From: Desulfobacteraceae bacterium
GTDB taxonomy: Bacteria; Desulfobacterota; Desulfobacteria; Desulfobacterales; ETH-SRB1
Direction of reading: 5' to 3'
Assembly: GCA_030638305.1 (NCBI GenBank)
Contig: DAOWEW010000116.1
Location: 1-14,309, forward strand
DNA length: 14,309 nucleotides
How positions within the stretch are numbered: the first letter of the stretch is position 1; each line of letters begins with the position of its first letter. The position numbers and the translations under genes were made by a program. Below, one piece after another: positions 1 to 7,358 of the stretch. The notes under the pieces are model-generated. The model saw only the letters and a list, made by a program, of their open reading frames with translations, did no database searches and was not told where the DNA came from.

Positions 1-812
1 ACTATCTCGTCTACAAGAAGCCTGTTGGGAAGGCAATTCGACAGGCTCTCCCATCGATAGTTCAGGGCAATAACTTCCTTTTCCGGATGTTCAGGGTTTA
101 CTGTAAAAGCTTTCTGTGCAATAAAAAGTCCGCCTTTTGCGTGTATCCATGACCGCTGTTTTTTTTCGGGCTTTGGAAGACTCTCCATGTCTATGGCAGC
201 GGAAAGGAGATAGTTCGAAAGTTTATTTACAATGTTTTTGTTATCCTTCCTGAAGGAATTTATTCCAAGCCAGGCTGTTTCTTTGCTGTTTTTAAAGCCC
301 TCTGTCAATTCGTTCAGTCTCTTCTGATCAATTTTTTTGAAGTTTTTACCTGCCCAGGGAGATGTCTTGGAAAAAACTCTTCCATAAATGGCCTGAAGGA
401 TGTCAAACTCTTCTCCGATCCCAAGTTTTAAACGGACATCTTCAACTATTGTGTAAATATCGAGCCCTGTTTTGAGACTGATAGTAATACCATGGTAATA
501 GCCGTCCATATCCACGGGAGGTCTTCCGCAAAGGAAGAGCGTATCCAGTTTTTCTCCTGTTTTTCCATGAGATTTATCCTTGTTCAAAATCTCTGCGTAG
601 TAATGAATAAGTTCTAAAGGGGTTTTTTTGCCCTTCATATCTTCTCTCAATATCTCCTGAAGGAGCGGGTCTTGCATATTACATGATTCGACAAATGTGA
701 AAGGTCGCGACAGTTCTACAACAGAAGACCCTCCAACCATCTTATCCGTCTTTTGATTGCAGGCCAAAAGAAACAACAATGATAACATAATACATATTGC
801 TTTTATTTTCAT
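1..812 (-). CDS. Lipoprotein of unknown function, 3' end beyond the window
   Basis: The frame is open from an ATG at 812 down to base 1, giving 270 codons with no stop, so the C-terminus lies outside the window. The start is set by a strong ribosome site (AGGAGG, with TAATATT between it and the ATG). The N-terminus MKIKAICIMLSLLFLLACNQ is a lipoprotein signal with a lipobox LLAC at Cys18, so the protein should be acylated and held in the inner or outer membrane. After the signal it is a soluble, Lys-rich domain; one distinctive stretch is CGRPPVDMDGYYHG around residue 95. I recognise no family. It is the last visible gene of the minus-strand string that begins with thrS, 21 bases after the preceding stop. 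The presence of the gene and its lipidation are well supported; the function is not known. Confidence 0.85.
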   Translation of the reverse strand, partial: MKIKAICIMLSLLFLLACNQKTDKMVGGSSVVELSRPFTFVESCNMQDPLLQEILREDMKGKKTPLELIHYYAEILNKDKSHGKTGEKLDTLFLCGRPPVDMDGYYHGITISLKTGLDIYTIVEDVRLKLGIGEEFDILQAIYGRVFSKTSPWAGKNFKKIDQKRLNELTEGFKNSKETAWLGINSFRKDNKNIVNKLSNYLLSAAIDMESLPKPEKKQRSWIHAKGGLFIAQKAFTVNPEHPEKEVIALNYRWESLSNCLPNRLLVDEI

Positions 813-833
813 AATATTACCTCCTGTTTCCCT

Positions 834-1085
834 TTATTTCACCTTTGTTTCCGCGAATTTTTGCAAAGCTTTTGGCGCAAAAGCAGCAAGCAAAAATCCA
901 AATGTAATGTAAATTCCATTGGCTGAATTAATATCTTTAAGAAGAATTGTTAAAAATCCAAAAATTATTGCTGCTATCAAAGCAGTAAAACTCATTAATC
1001 GAATAGATGAAATATTTCCATTATCCTCTTCAAAAATTTTAGCTTTTTTGCTTTCGGTTTTATTTTTTTGAGAAGGGTCGGTCAT
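834..1085 (-). CDS. Small membrane protein with two predicted helices (holin-like shape)
   Basis: This is an 83-residue protein. I chose the ATG at 1085 (MTDPSQKNKT...) over the upstream ATG at 1127 because a GAGGAG ribosome site sits about 8 bases before it and the extension would lie inside the vanZ-like gene. Residues 1-30 are charged and cytoplasmic in character. Two hydrophobic segments follow, around residues 33-48 (TALIAAIIFGFLTILL) and 56-70 (GIYITFGFLLAAFAP), then a short basic tail. The layout (charged N-terminus, two helices, short tail) resembles small phage holins and phage-derived membrane proteins, but no lysis genes are nearby, so this is only a shape comparison. Its start overlaps the end of the VanZ-like gene by 26 bases, which suggests translational coupling in the thrS gene string. 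Confidence 0.7.
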   Translation of the reverse strand: MTDPSQKNKTESKKAKIFEEDNGNISSIRLMSFTALIAAIIFGFLTILLKDINSANGIYITFGFLLAAFAPKALQKFAETKVK

Positions 1086-1476
1086 GTTTGTATCTCCTCT
1101 TAGAAGAATAAATGAATTTAAATACACATACTCCGCAAATACTTCCCATCACATCAGCAAAAAAATCCATTATATCAGCATTTCTGGATGGCACAAAATA
1201 CTGGTGGACTTCATCACTCAGACCATAAAGAGAGGATGATAATATGCTGAGCACCATCACCATATTTATATTTTCTTTAAATCGTTGGGTGTTGAATGCC
1301 ATGAAAAAGAGAACTCCAAGGATGGCATAGGCAAAAAAATGAATGACCTTATCAATATAAGGCAGGCTTGGAATCTTTTCAGGGGAATGATAAGAAGACT
1401 GAATAAAGATCAAAAAACAGTAAAGCAGTACAGGAAGCCAGTAATATATAAATTTTTTACTGCCTGACAAGTTCAT
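1060..1476 (-). CDS. VanZ-like family membrane protein
   Basis: This is a 138-residue polytopic membrane protein. The start at 1476 (MNLSGSKKF...) is preferred to the longer frame back to 1623 because a GGTGG ribosome site precedes it and the extension would run through the upstream Cys-rich gene. Hydrophobic segments lie near residues 11-26, 43-60, 68-84 and 105-120. The family signature is clear: DKVIHFFAYAILG in the second segment, then SLYGLSDEVHQYFVPSRNAD leading into DFFADVMG. VanZ-like proteins are widespread. The name comes from the teicoplanin-resistance accessory protein, but most chromosomal members, like this one, have no known substrate and should not be read as resistance genes. 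It lies one base after the Cys-rich gene and overlaps the next small membrane gene. Confidence 0.88.
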   Translation of the reverse strand: MNLSGSKKFIYYWLPVLLYCFLIFIQSSYHSPEKIPSLPYIDKVIHFFAYAILGVLFFMAFNTQRFKENINMVMVLSILSSSLYGLSDEVHQYFVPSRNADIMDFFADVMGSICGVCVFKFIYSSKRRYKHDRPFSKK

Positions 1477-1477
1477 A

Positions 1478-1687
1478 TTACCACCCGGTAGTCGGTCTTC
1501 TTTTTCCGAATAATACTTCACACGGCGAATTTTTTGTAACATGTTTTTTAAGCTTGTTGCACCATAGTGACTGGAATGTCCGGCAACTGCCGTCCATTGC
1601 CTCCATCTTCGCAAAATCTGCATACTTGCACTTCAGATCGCACCATTTTATTTTGTGAGTTGTGATACCAGAGTTATCTTTTGTCAT
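1478..1687 (-). CDS. Small Cys-rich protein translationally coupled to thrS
   Basis: This is a 69-residue protein whose ATG overlaps the thrS stop codon (ATGA, 1684-1687), a classic coupling junction. There is no signal peptide or membrane segment, so it is probably cytoplasmic. It has five cysteines: CDLKC around residues 16-20, one in DGSCRTF, one in LWCNKL and one in SPCEVLF, plus one tryptophan before the first pair. The paired CxxxC and spaced single cysteines suggest a zinc or iron-sulfur site, but no named family is evident. The tail is basic (FGKRRPTTGW). Constant linkage to thrS in relatives would point to a role connected with translation; that is not established here. The gene is supported by tight packing: 4-base overlap upstream and 1-base gap downstream. 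Confidence 0.75.
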   Translation of the reverse strand: MTKDNSGITTHKIKWCDLKCKYADFAKMEAMDGSCRTFQSLWCNKLKKHVTKNSPCEVLFGKRRPTTGW

Positions 1688-3594
1688 ACATTCTTAAACT
1701 CCAGATCCCTGTCCCTTATATTCGCAAGAACTTTATTTAAAAAATCTTCATGTGTGACTCCAAATCTGACATTGCCGTCCGGAGTTCTTACTGAAAGAGT
1801 GTTGGATTCTCTTTCTTTTCCGCCAATTGTAAGGATAAGAGGAATTTTGTTCAACTGAGCATCACGGATTTTTTTGTTAAGGCTTTCAGTTCTGCTGTCA
1901 ACCTCTGTCCGCAATCCCTGCTCTTCAAATTCTGTTTTTACAGAATTTGCGTAAGAAACAAGCTCATCATTAATTGCCAGAATAGCAACCTGTATCGGAG
2001 ACAACCATAAAGGAAATTTTCCTGCAAAGTGTTCAACAAGTATCCCGAAAAACCTTTCAATAGAGCCGTAAATTACTCGGTGAATCATAATGGGACGGTG
2101 TTTTTCATTATCATTTCCTATATAAGAAAGATCAAATCTTTCAGGCAGAGACATATCAAGCTGCACAGTCCCGCATTGCCACGTACGACCGAGTGCATCT
2201 TTTATGTGTATATCTATCTTCGGGCCGTAAAATGCTCCATCGCCTTCGTTTATTTTATATTCCATACCATAGGAATCAAGCGCTGCTTTTAAACCATCTG
2301 TAGTTAATTTCCACTGCTTATCCGATCCTATTGACTTTTCAGGTTTTGTGGAAAGCTCAAGATGAAAACCAAGGCCAAAGGTTGAATAAATCCTTTCAAC
2401 CAGTCTCAGGACTTCAACGCTTTCATCTTCTATCTGTTCTTCAGTCATGAAAATATGAGCATCATCCTGATGGAAAGCCCTGACCCTGAAAAGGCCGTTC
2501 AGCACTCCGCTCAGTTCGTGACGGTGTACAAGCCCGATCTCAGCGGCACGAACAGGCAAATCCTTGTATGAGTGAGGTCTCATGCCATACAGAAGCATCC
2601 CGCCGGGACAGTTCATCGGCTTTATTGCATACTCCACATCATCAATAACAGAGGTATACATATTCTCCCGATAATTATCCCAGTGCCCGCTCTTTTCCCA
2701 TAGAGAACGGTTAAGCATAATCGGTGTCTTTGTTTCAACATATCCGGCTTTCCTGTGTTCCTCTCTCCAGTAATCCAGGAGCGCATTCCAGATATTCATT
2801 CCCTTTGGATGGAAAAAAGGCATCCCCGACGCTTCTTCGTGGAAGCTGAAAAGATCAAGCGCTGTACCAATTTTTCTGTGATTCCTTTTTCTTGCCTCTT
2901 CAAGAAAATTCAGGTGGGCTTTAAGCTCTTTCTTGTCAAAAAAGGCTGTACCATAAATTCTCTGCAACTGGGCTTTTGTCTGATCAGCACGCCAGTAAGC
3001 GCCAGAAACCTTCATTAATTTTATTGCTTTTATAAATCCGGCATGTGGAAGATGCGGGCCGCGGCATAAATCCGTGAAATCTCCCTGTTCGTAGAAAGAT
3101 ATTGTTCCATCTTCAAGCCCTGAAATCATTTCAAGCTTGTATGGCTCGTTTTTGTAAAATTCGAGAGCTTCGGATTTTGAAACCATCTTGCGTTTAAAAG
3201 GAGTCTTTGCCTTTATTATTCGTTTTATTTCTTTTTCAATTTCAGGAAAATCGTCTTTGGAAATCGGCTCCATATCAATGTCGTAGTAAAATCCATCTTC
3301 AACAACAGGTCCGATAGTCAGTTTAGCCTTTGGATAAAGATGCAGGATCGCCTGCGCCATGACGTGGGCAGCGCTGTGGCGCAGTATTTCTATAGCATCC
3401 TTGTCTTTATTTGTGATAAGGCGCAGATGGCAATCATGAATAATTCGCTCACTCAAATCAAGCAGCCTGCCATCAACTTCAACAGCAACCGAATTCCTTG
3501 CCAAACCCTCTGAAATACTCATGGCTGCATCCAGGCCGGTTGGTGCATTCTCAAAATTTTTTATACTTCCATCCGGAAAAGTTATATTTATCAT
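1684..3594 (-). CDS. thrS: Threonyl-tRNA synthetase
   Basis: This cytoplasmic enzyme charges tRNA-Thr with threonine using ATP. It is a full-length class II synthetase of 636 residues, close to the 642 of E. coli. Domains in order: an N-terminal TGS domain (about 1-60); the second additional (editing) domain with HSAAH (His73, His77) and the partner CRGPH that clears Ser-tRNA-Thr; the catalytic core with the zinc ligands in MNCPGG, in the motif-2 region QDDAHIF, and in the IHR just before motif 3 GSIERF; and a C-terminal anticodon-binding domain ending with RTPDGNVRFGV. All expected key residues are present. Ribosome site GGTGAGGA lies about 5 bases before the ATG at 3594. It is the first gene of the minus-strand string and is divergent from the RNase D-like gene. 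Confidence 0.98.
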   Translation of the reverse strand: MINITFPDGSIKNFENAPTGLDAAMSISEGLARNSVAVEVDGRLLDLSERIIHDCHLRLITNKDKDAIEILRHSAAHVMAQAILHLYPKAKLTIGPVVEDGFYYDIDMEPISKDDFPEIEKEIKRIIKAKTPFKRKMVSKSEALEFYKNEPYKLEMISGLEDGTISFYEQGDFTDLCRGPHLPHAGFIKAIKLMKVSGAYWRADQTKAQLQRIYGTAFFDKKELKAHLNFLEEARKRNHRKIGTALDLFSFHEEASGMPFFHPKGMNIWNALLDYWREEHRKAGYVETKTPIMLNRSLWEKSGHWDNYRENMYTSVIDDVEYAIKPMNCPGGMLLYGMRPHSYKDLPVRAAEIGLVHRHELSGVLNGLFRVRAFHQDDAHIFMTEEQIEDESVEVLRLVERIYSTFGLGFHLELSTKPEKSIGSDKQWKLTTDGLKAALDSYGMEYKINEGDGAFYGPKIDIHIKDALGRTWQCGTVQLDMSLPERFDLSYIGNDNEKHRPIMIHRVIYGSIERFFGILVEHFAGKFPLWLSPIQVAILAINDELVSYANSVKTEFEEQGLRTEVDSRTESLNKKIRDAQLNKIPLILTIGGKERESNTLSVRTPDGNVRFGVTHEDFLNKVLANIRDRDLEFKNV

Positions 3595-3639
3595 TAGATC
3601 CTCACCAGGAAATAAAATGACTGGTTACAATCAAATAAA

Positions 3640-3645
3640 ATTATA
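3640..3645 (-). promoter_or_regulatory. Possible -10 box of the thrS promoter
   Basis: Read on the minus strand this is TATAAT, a perfect -10 hexamer. It would place the transcript start about 40 bases before the thrS ATG. No good -35 hexamer is visible at 16-18 bases upstream, because that stretch is AT-rich without TTGACA-like sequence, so the call is tentative. No threonine leader peptide or T-box structure is seen in this short leader. Confidence 0.35.
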
Positions 3646-3746
3646 AGTTGTTTTTTTATCTTCTTTTAATTATATGTTTCTTATTCCTGTTCTTTGCCAA
3701 GTTAGGCAAAATGGTCATTGGGGTCAAGAAAAAAGATTGTTTATTT

Positions 3747-4886
3747 ATGATAACAAACTATAATCTAATAAATACTAAAACGGATCTTGAAAAATATACA
3801 AGGGCTTTCAAGAAAGAAAAAACCATCGCTGTTGACGTAGAAGCGGACTCAATGTATCATTTTAAAGAAAAGGTCTGCCTGATCCAGATTGCTACGGAAA
3901 AAAAACAGGTTGTAATTGATCCTTTACAGATTCAAGACCTTTCACCGCTTAAAAGCCTTTTTTCACAGCGTGATATCAAAAAAATCTTTCACGGCGCTGA
4001 CTTTGATGTACGCAGTCTTTACAGGGATTTTAATATAGAGATAAAAAATCTTTTTGATACCCAGATTGCCTGTATGTTTTTAGGAATCAGGGAAACGGGT
4101 CTGGATGCAGTACTTAAAAAAAGATTTGAGATCAGCCTTAATAAAAAATACAGAAAAAAGGACTGGTCACAAAGGCCTTTGCCGGAAGAAATGATAGAAT
4201 ATGCAGTAAACGATACGAGATATCTTATTAAACTTGCAGAAATCCTGGAAAAAGAACTCAAGCAAATTGACCGAATTTCATGGGTCAATGAAGAATGTGA
4301 AGTTTTAAGCAAAGTCAGGCCGGCCTCACTCAATAGCAAACCATTATTTATGAGATTTAAAGGAGCCGGCAAGTTAGACCGTAAAACTCTTGCTGTACTT
4401 GAAGCACTTCTTCAGTTTCGGTCAAGCATAGCCGAAAAAAAAGACAAGCCTTTGTTCAAGATAATCGGCAATGATTCTATAATGAAAATTGTTAAAACAA
4501 GACCTGTTAACAAAAAACAATTAGAAAAAATAAAAACATTAAGCCCAAAACAACTCAATATGTACGGCAATGCCTTAGTCAAGACTGTAAACAATGCCCT
4601 GGCATTGCCTGCGACTGTTCTGCCTGTTTATCCGCGCGTGGAAGTCCCTTTTTTACCACCTGAAGTTCCATTAAGAACAAAAGTTATTAAGCGCTGGAGA
4701 GATTCAAAAGCCAGAGAAACAGGATTAGATCCAGCTATAATCTGCAACAAAACAATTATAACCTCAATCGCAATACAAAATCCAGCTTATGTCAAGGATC
4801 TATCAAAAATTAAAAAAATGAAAAAATGGCAGCAAAAAGCATTTGGCAAAGATATAGTGGGGGTATTAAAAAATGAAACTCATTAA
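3747..4886 (+). CDS. rnd: Ribonuclease D-like 3'-5' exonuclease with HRDC domain
   Basis: This is a predicted DEDDy exonuclease that trims the 3' ends of tRNA precursors and other structured RNAs. From the start at 3747 (MITNYNLINT...) it has 379 residues, close to E. coli RNase D. That start is preferred because RNase D proteins begin at this point in the fold; the frame is open further upstream (to 3648), and an ATG at 3711 with a weak AGG is an alternative. Catalytic motifs: DVE (Asp30, Glu32), HGADFDVRSL (Asp87) and YAVND (Tyr152, Asp156), with the conserved DWSQRPL just before motif III. An HRDC nucleic-acid-binding domain follows (about 205-290), then a C-terminal region typical of RNase D. 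Its last 14 bases overlap the cytochrome start, so the two genes are likely cotranscribed without a functional link. Confidence 0.92.
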   Translation: MITNYNLINTKTDLEKYTRAFKKEKTIAVDVEADSMYHFKEKVCLIQIATEKKQVVIDPLQIQDLSPLKSLFSQRDIKKIFHGADFDVRSLYRDFNIEIKNLFDTQIACMFLGIRETGLDAVLKKRFEISLNKKYRKKDWSQRPLPEEMIEYAVNDTRYLIKLAEILEKELKQIDRISWVNEECEVLSKVRPASLNSKPLFMRFKGAGKLDRKTLAVLEALLQFRSSIAEKKDKPLFKIIGNDSIMKIVKTRPVNKKQLEKIKTLSPKQLNMYGNALVKTVNNALALPATVLPVYPRVEVPFLPPEVPLRTKVIKRWRDSKARETGLDPAIICNKTIITSIAIQNPAYVKDLSKIKKMKKWQQKAFGKDIVGVLKNETH

Positions 4887-6210
4887 ATTAACAATTATTA
4901 TTTCTCTAATTTCAGCTTTTTTACTATTATATAATGCAGGCAGCAATGTTCAGTGTGCTGAAAATGTAAATCATTGTGTTGCATGTCATACCAGCGCTGG
5001 AAATCTTATAAAAATTACACGGGAAATAGCTGCAACAACTCCGTCCAAACCTGTAATTTCTTCTGAAAACGCAGGTGAAGGGTGAGGAGGCTCTGTGGAG
5101 CCGTTGGCTCCGCATGAGAGAGTGTTTGTTGACTCTTTTTTTATAGAAGACGAAAATCATGGCAACATTGGCTGCCACGAGTGTCATGGAGGGAATCCTG
5201 ATGATCCTGACTGGAAAACAGCGCACAAAGGTGTAATAAAAGATCCTTCATACCCTGATCCTTCAAACACATGCGGATCATGCCACGATGATATTGCCAA
5301 ACATTACAAAACCAGTCTCCATGTTAATCTGGGGCCATATAAAAAAATTATTGATAAACGGTCAAGTGCTGACAAAATTGTGCATTCAAAAGTTGATAAT
5401 GCAAGAAAAGAAAATTGTACGTCCTGCCACAGTAGTTGCGGTCAGTGTCACATAAGTCGTCCCGAAGCTGTGGGTGGAGGGTTGCTGGATGGCCATATTT
5501 TTCAGAAAAGGCCCCCAATGAACCTGGTCTGCACAGCCTGTCATGGAAGCCGTATAAATAATGAATATTTTGGTAAAAATAAAGGAATACCTCCGGATAT
5601 ACACAAAGAAAAATACTTTAAATGCAGCAAATGTCACACGGCAGATGAAATGCATGGGGACGGAAAGGATTATGCAAACCGTTATGAGGTTGAAAACGGT
5701 CCGAAGTGTCTCGACTGCCACGCGAATATTTATGATTTAAAGTCAAAAAACGCAGACCAGCACATACTGCATAAAGACAAAATCAGTTGCCATGTCTGTC
5801 ATTCCGTAAAGTACAAGAATTGTTACGGCTGTCATGTTGGAAAAGACAAACAAGGCATTACATATTTTAAAACCAGACGCTCAACCATTGATTTCAAGAT
5901 AGGTTGTAATTCTCTTAAAAGCAAAAAAAGGCCTGAAAAATTTGTTGTTGTGCGCCATATTCCTGTGGATCAGGAAACCTTTGGTTATTATGTTGATAAA
6001 GGTCTTTCCAATTTTGACAGACTTCCAACATGGAAACCTGCAACACCACATAATATCAGGAAAAAGACCCCGCAAAACAAAACATGCAATTCATGCCACG
6101 GGAATACCAGTCTTTTCCTGCTTGAAAAAGATGTAGAGCCGGCTTATAAAAATGCAAACAGAAACGTTATCGTATCTCCGGAAATGATACCTGCGAGGAT
6201 AAACAAATAA
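4873..6210 (+). CDS. Exported undecaheme cytochrome c with in-frame TGA (candidate selenocysteine)
   Basis: Read through one in-frame TGA (codon 71, 5083-5085), this is a 445-residue exported cytochrome. Residues 1-30 are a signal peptide with a hydrophobic core and a likely cleavage after QCA. Eleven CXXCH heme motifs are visible: CVACH at 35-39, then after the TGA CHECH (101), CGSCH (134), CTSCH and CGQCH as a close pair, CTACH, CSKCH, CLDCH, CHVCH and CYGCH as a second pair, and CNSCH (405). The only mature cysteine outside heme motifs is Cys345. The role is presumably periplasmic electron transfer, partner unknown. The TGA lies in a Gly-rich linker, GEG-TGA-GGSVEPLAPHE. Without readthrough the second part would start at GTG 5095, which has a GGAGG just upstream but no signal peptide, so hemes could not be attached in the periplasm. 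Explanations in order of preference: selenocysteine, recent nonsense mutation, sequencing error. A GTGGGGG ribosome site precedes the ATG. Confidence 0.7.
5086..5118 (+). promoter_or_regulatory. SECIS-like hairpin directly after the in-frame TGA
   Basis: Five bases after the TGA (GGAGG) a stem begins. Bases 5095-5102 (GTGGAGCC) pair with 5106-5113 (GGCTCCGC) around a GTT loop: eight pairs, one of them a T-G wobble. The stem extends through T5094-A5114 and, with T5115 bulged, three more pairs (5091-5093 with 5116-5118). The loop begins 17 bases after the TGA and its first base is G. A short distance between UGA and loop, a small apical loop and a G in its first two positions are the known properties of bacterial selenocysteine insertion elements read by SelB. 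The bulge is on the 3' side rather than the U17 position of E. coli fdhF. The same GGAGG could also act as a ribosome site for GTG 5095. Confidence 0.55.
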
Positions 6211-6246
6211 TGTCTGAACGAAAACTCCGTTCAGGCACGGTTTTAG
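6211..6246 (+). terminator. Hairpin after the cytochrome gene, probable terminator
   Basis: Immediately after the stop, TGTCTGAACG (6211-6220) pairs with CGTTCAGGCA (6228-6237) over ten positions, including one T-G wobble, around a 7-base loop. It is followed by CGGTTTTAG, a short T-tract. The position right after the last gene of the rnd-cytochrome pair supports termination; the T-tract is weak. Confidence 0.5.
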
Positions 6247-6275
6247 TCGAGTTAAAAACTTAAAGCTTCAATCTC

Positions 6276-6302
6276 TTGACATTATCTACCCCTTTATATA
6301 GT
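6276..6302 (+). promoter_or_regulatory. Sigma-70-type promoter candidate for adk
   Basis: A perfect -35 TTGACA (6276-6281) is followed after 15 bases by TATAGT (6297-6302), a four-of-six -10 box. The spacing is slightly short. The leader to adk would be about 100 bases and contains a perfect 10-base palindrome AACAATTGTT (6317-6326), which could be an operator or chance in AT-rich DNA. Confidence 0.5.
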
Positions 6303-6410
6303 TGTTAGTTTTTTGTAACAATTGTTCATGCTAGATTGGTTATTGTACAGATTGATTAACGAAGAACCAAAAATTATAACAAAATATTATTACTGAGAAA
6401 GGAGAATTTT

Positions 6411-7085
6411 ATGAACATTTTATTTTTTGGTCCAAACGGCAGCGGAAAAGGAACTCAGGGAGCTATTGTAAAGGATAAATACAATGCTGCTCACATTGAA
6501 TCAGGTGCTATTTTTCGTGACAATATAAAGGGCGGCACTGAGCTTGGTAAACAGGCCAAGGAATATATCAATAAAGGCGAATTAGTACCGGACGGAATTA
6601 CAATACCAATGATACTTGATCGCCTGAAGCAAAATGATTGTAAAGCCGGCTGGCTACTCGACGGCTTTCCAAGAAACAAGAACCAGGCAATAAAGCTTGA
6701 TGAAGCGCTCAAAGCAGAAGGTATGAATCTTGATATTGTTGTGGAAATACTTCTTGATCGCCAGATAGCCAAAGACAGAATTATGGGACGCAGACTTTGT
6801 GTAAATGACAACAATCATCCCAATAATATCTTTATTGACGCCATCAAACCTGATGGAGACAAATGCCGGGTATGCGGCGGCGAATTAACCAAAAGAGCCG
6901 ATGATCAGGATGAGGGAGCCATCGACAAACGCCACGGCATTTACTATGACGCAGACACAGGAACACTTGCGGCAGCATATTATTTCAAAGACATCGCTGA
7001 AAAAGGCGGAGCCGTTAAATACATTACCCTGGATGGCGCTGCTGATATAAAATCAGTTACAGCAGAGCTTGTTTCAAAACTGTAA
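6411..7085 (+). CDS. adk: Adenylate kinase
   Basis: This cytoplasmic enzyme interconverts AMP plus ATP and two ADP. It has 224 residues, slightly longer than the usual 210-220. The P-loop is GPNGSGKGT (7-15), with Asn where most adenylate kinases have Pro. The AMP-binding region has SGAIFRD (31-37) and the DGFPR signature (84-88). The long LID domain starts at GRR (126-128) and carries Cys130 and the pair CRVC (152-155), so it may bind a metal as in zinc-LID adenylate kinases. A fourth ligand is not obvious; His136 or an Asp are candidates. The LID lacks the usual YH...PP pattern, so this is a divergent subtype. A strong AAGGAG site precedes the ATG. It stands alone, with its own promoter and terminator. 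Confidence 0.93.
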   Translation: MNILFFGPNGSGKGTQGAIVKDKYNAAHIESGAIFRDNIKGGTELGKQAKEYINKGELVPDGITIPMILDRLKQNDCKAGWLLDGFPRNKNQAIKLDEALKAEGMNLDIVVEILLDRQIAKDRIMGRRLCVNDNNHPNNIFIDAIKPDGDKCRVCGGELTKRADDQDEGAIDKRHGIYYDADTGTLAAAYYFKDIAEKGGAVKYITLDGAADIKSVTAELVSKL

Positions 7086-7111
7086 AAAACCGTATTAAAA
7101 AATTTTCTGTT

Positions 7112-7160
7112 CCATGCCTATCCGGTTGTTGCTCATTAACCGGATAGGCATGGTTGTTCT
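7112..7160 (+). terminator. Strong hairpin terminator after adk
   Basis: CCATGCCTATCCGGTT (7112-7127) and AACCGGATAGGCATGG (7138-7153) form a perfect 16-bp stem around a 10-base loop, followed by TTGTTCTAT. It starts 26 bases after the adk stop. The perfect symmetry means it could act in either direction, but the T-richer side follows adk. Confidence 0.7.
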
Positions 7161-7185
7161 ATCTCGACGTTCCTTACTCACCAAA

Positions 7186-7220
7186 GCACCGCTCAACGGT
7201 GCGGCTCACAGAGTTATAAT
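7186..7220 (+). promoter_or_regulatory. Possible promoter region of the polysaccharide cluster
   Basis: A consensus TATAAT (7215-7220) lies 13 bases after a small perfect hairpin, GCACCG-CTCAA-CGGTGC (7186-7202). No -35 hexamer is evident at the right distance, so if this is a promoter it may need an activator. The transcript would carry a leader of about 130 bases before the Wzz-like gene. The 7161-7358 interval has no convincing gene. Confidence 0.35.
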
Positions 7221-7358
7221 CTCGACAGTCCCAATTTTCATAACTTAGTACGATAGCAGGCCGGATCCGACCAAAATCTATGCGCCTACTTGATGAAGTT
7301 ATTTCGTCCACGTTCCTTATATAGTGAGTTCTGGATCATATATTTTTTGGAGAAAATA

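Noticed and set aside
834..1085. Prophage remnant
   Set aside because: The small membrane protein has a holin-like shape, but no endolysin, integrase or structural phage gene is in the window.
1060..1476. A glycopeptide resistance determinant
   Set aside because: Only the VanZ-like fold is present. There is no vanHAX-type set nearby, and most VanZ-like proteins are unrelated to resistance.
5095..6210. A separate cytochrome gene starting at GTG 5095
   Set aside because: GGAGG lies just upstream, but the product would have no signal peptide, so its ten hemes could not be attached in the periplasm. The frame is continuous with the upstream exported segment.
4873..6210. A frameshifted pseudogene
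   Set aside because: Both parts are in the same frame, and there is no other stop or frame disruption in 446 codons. Only the TGA codon needs explaining.
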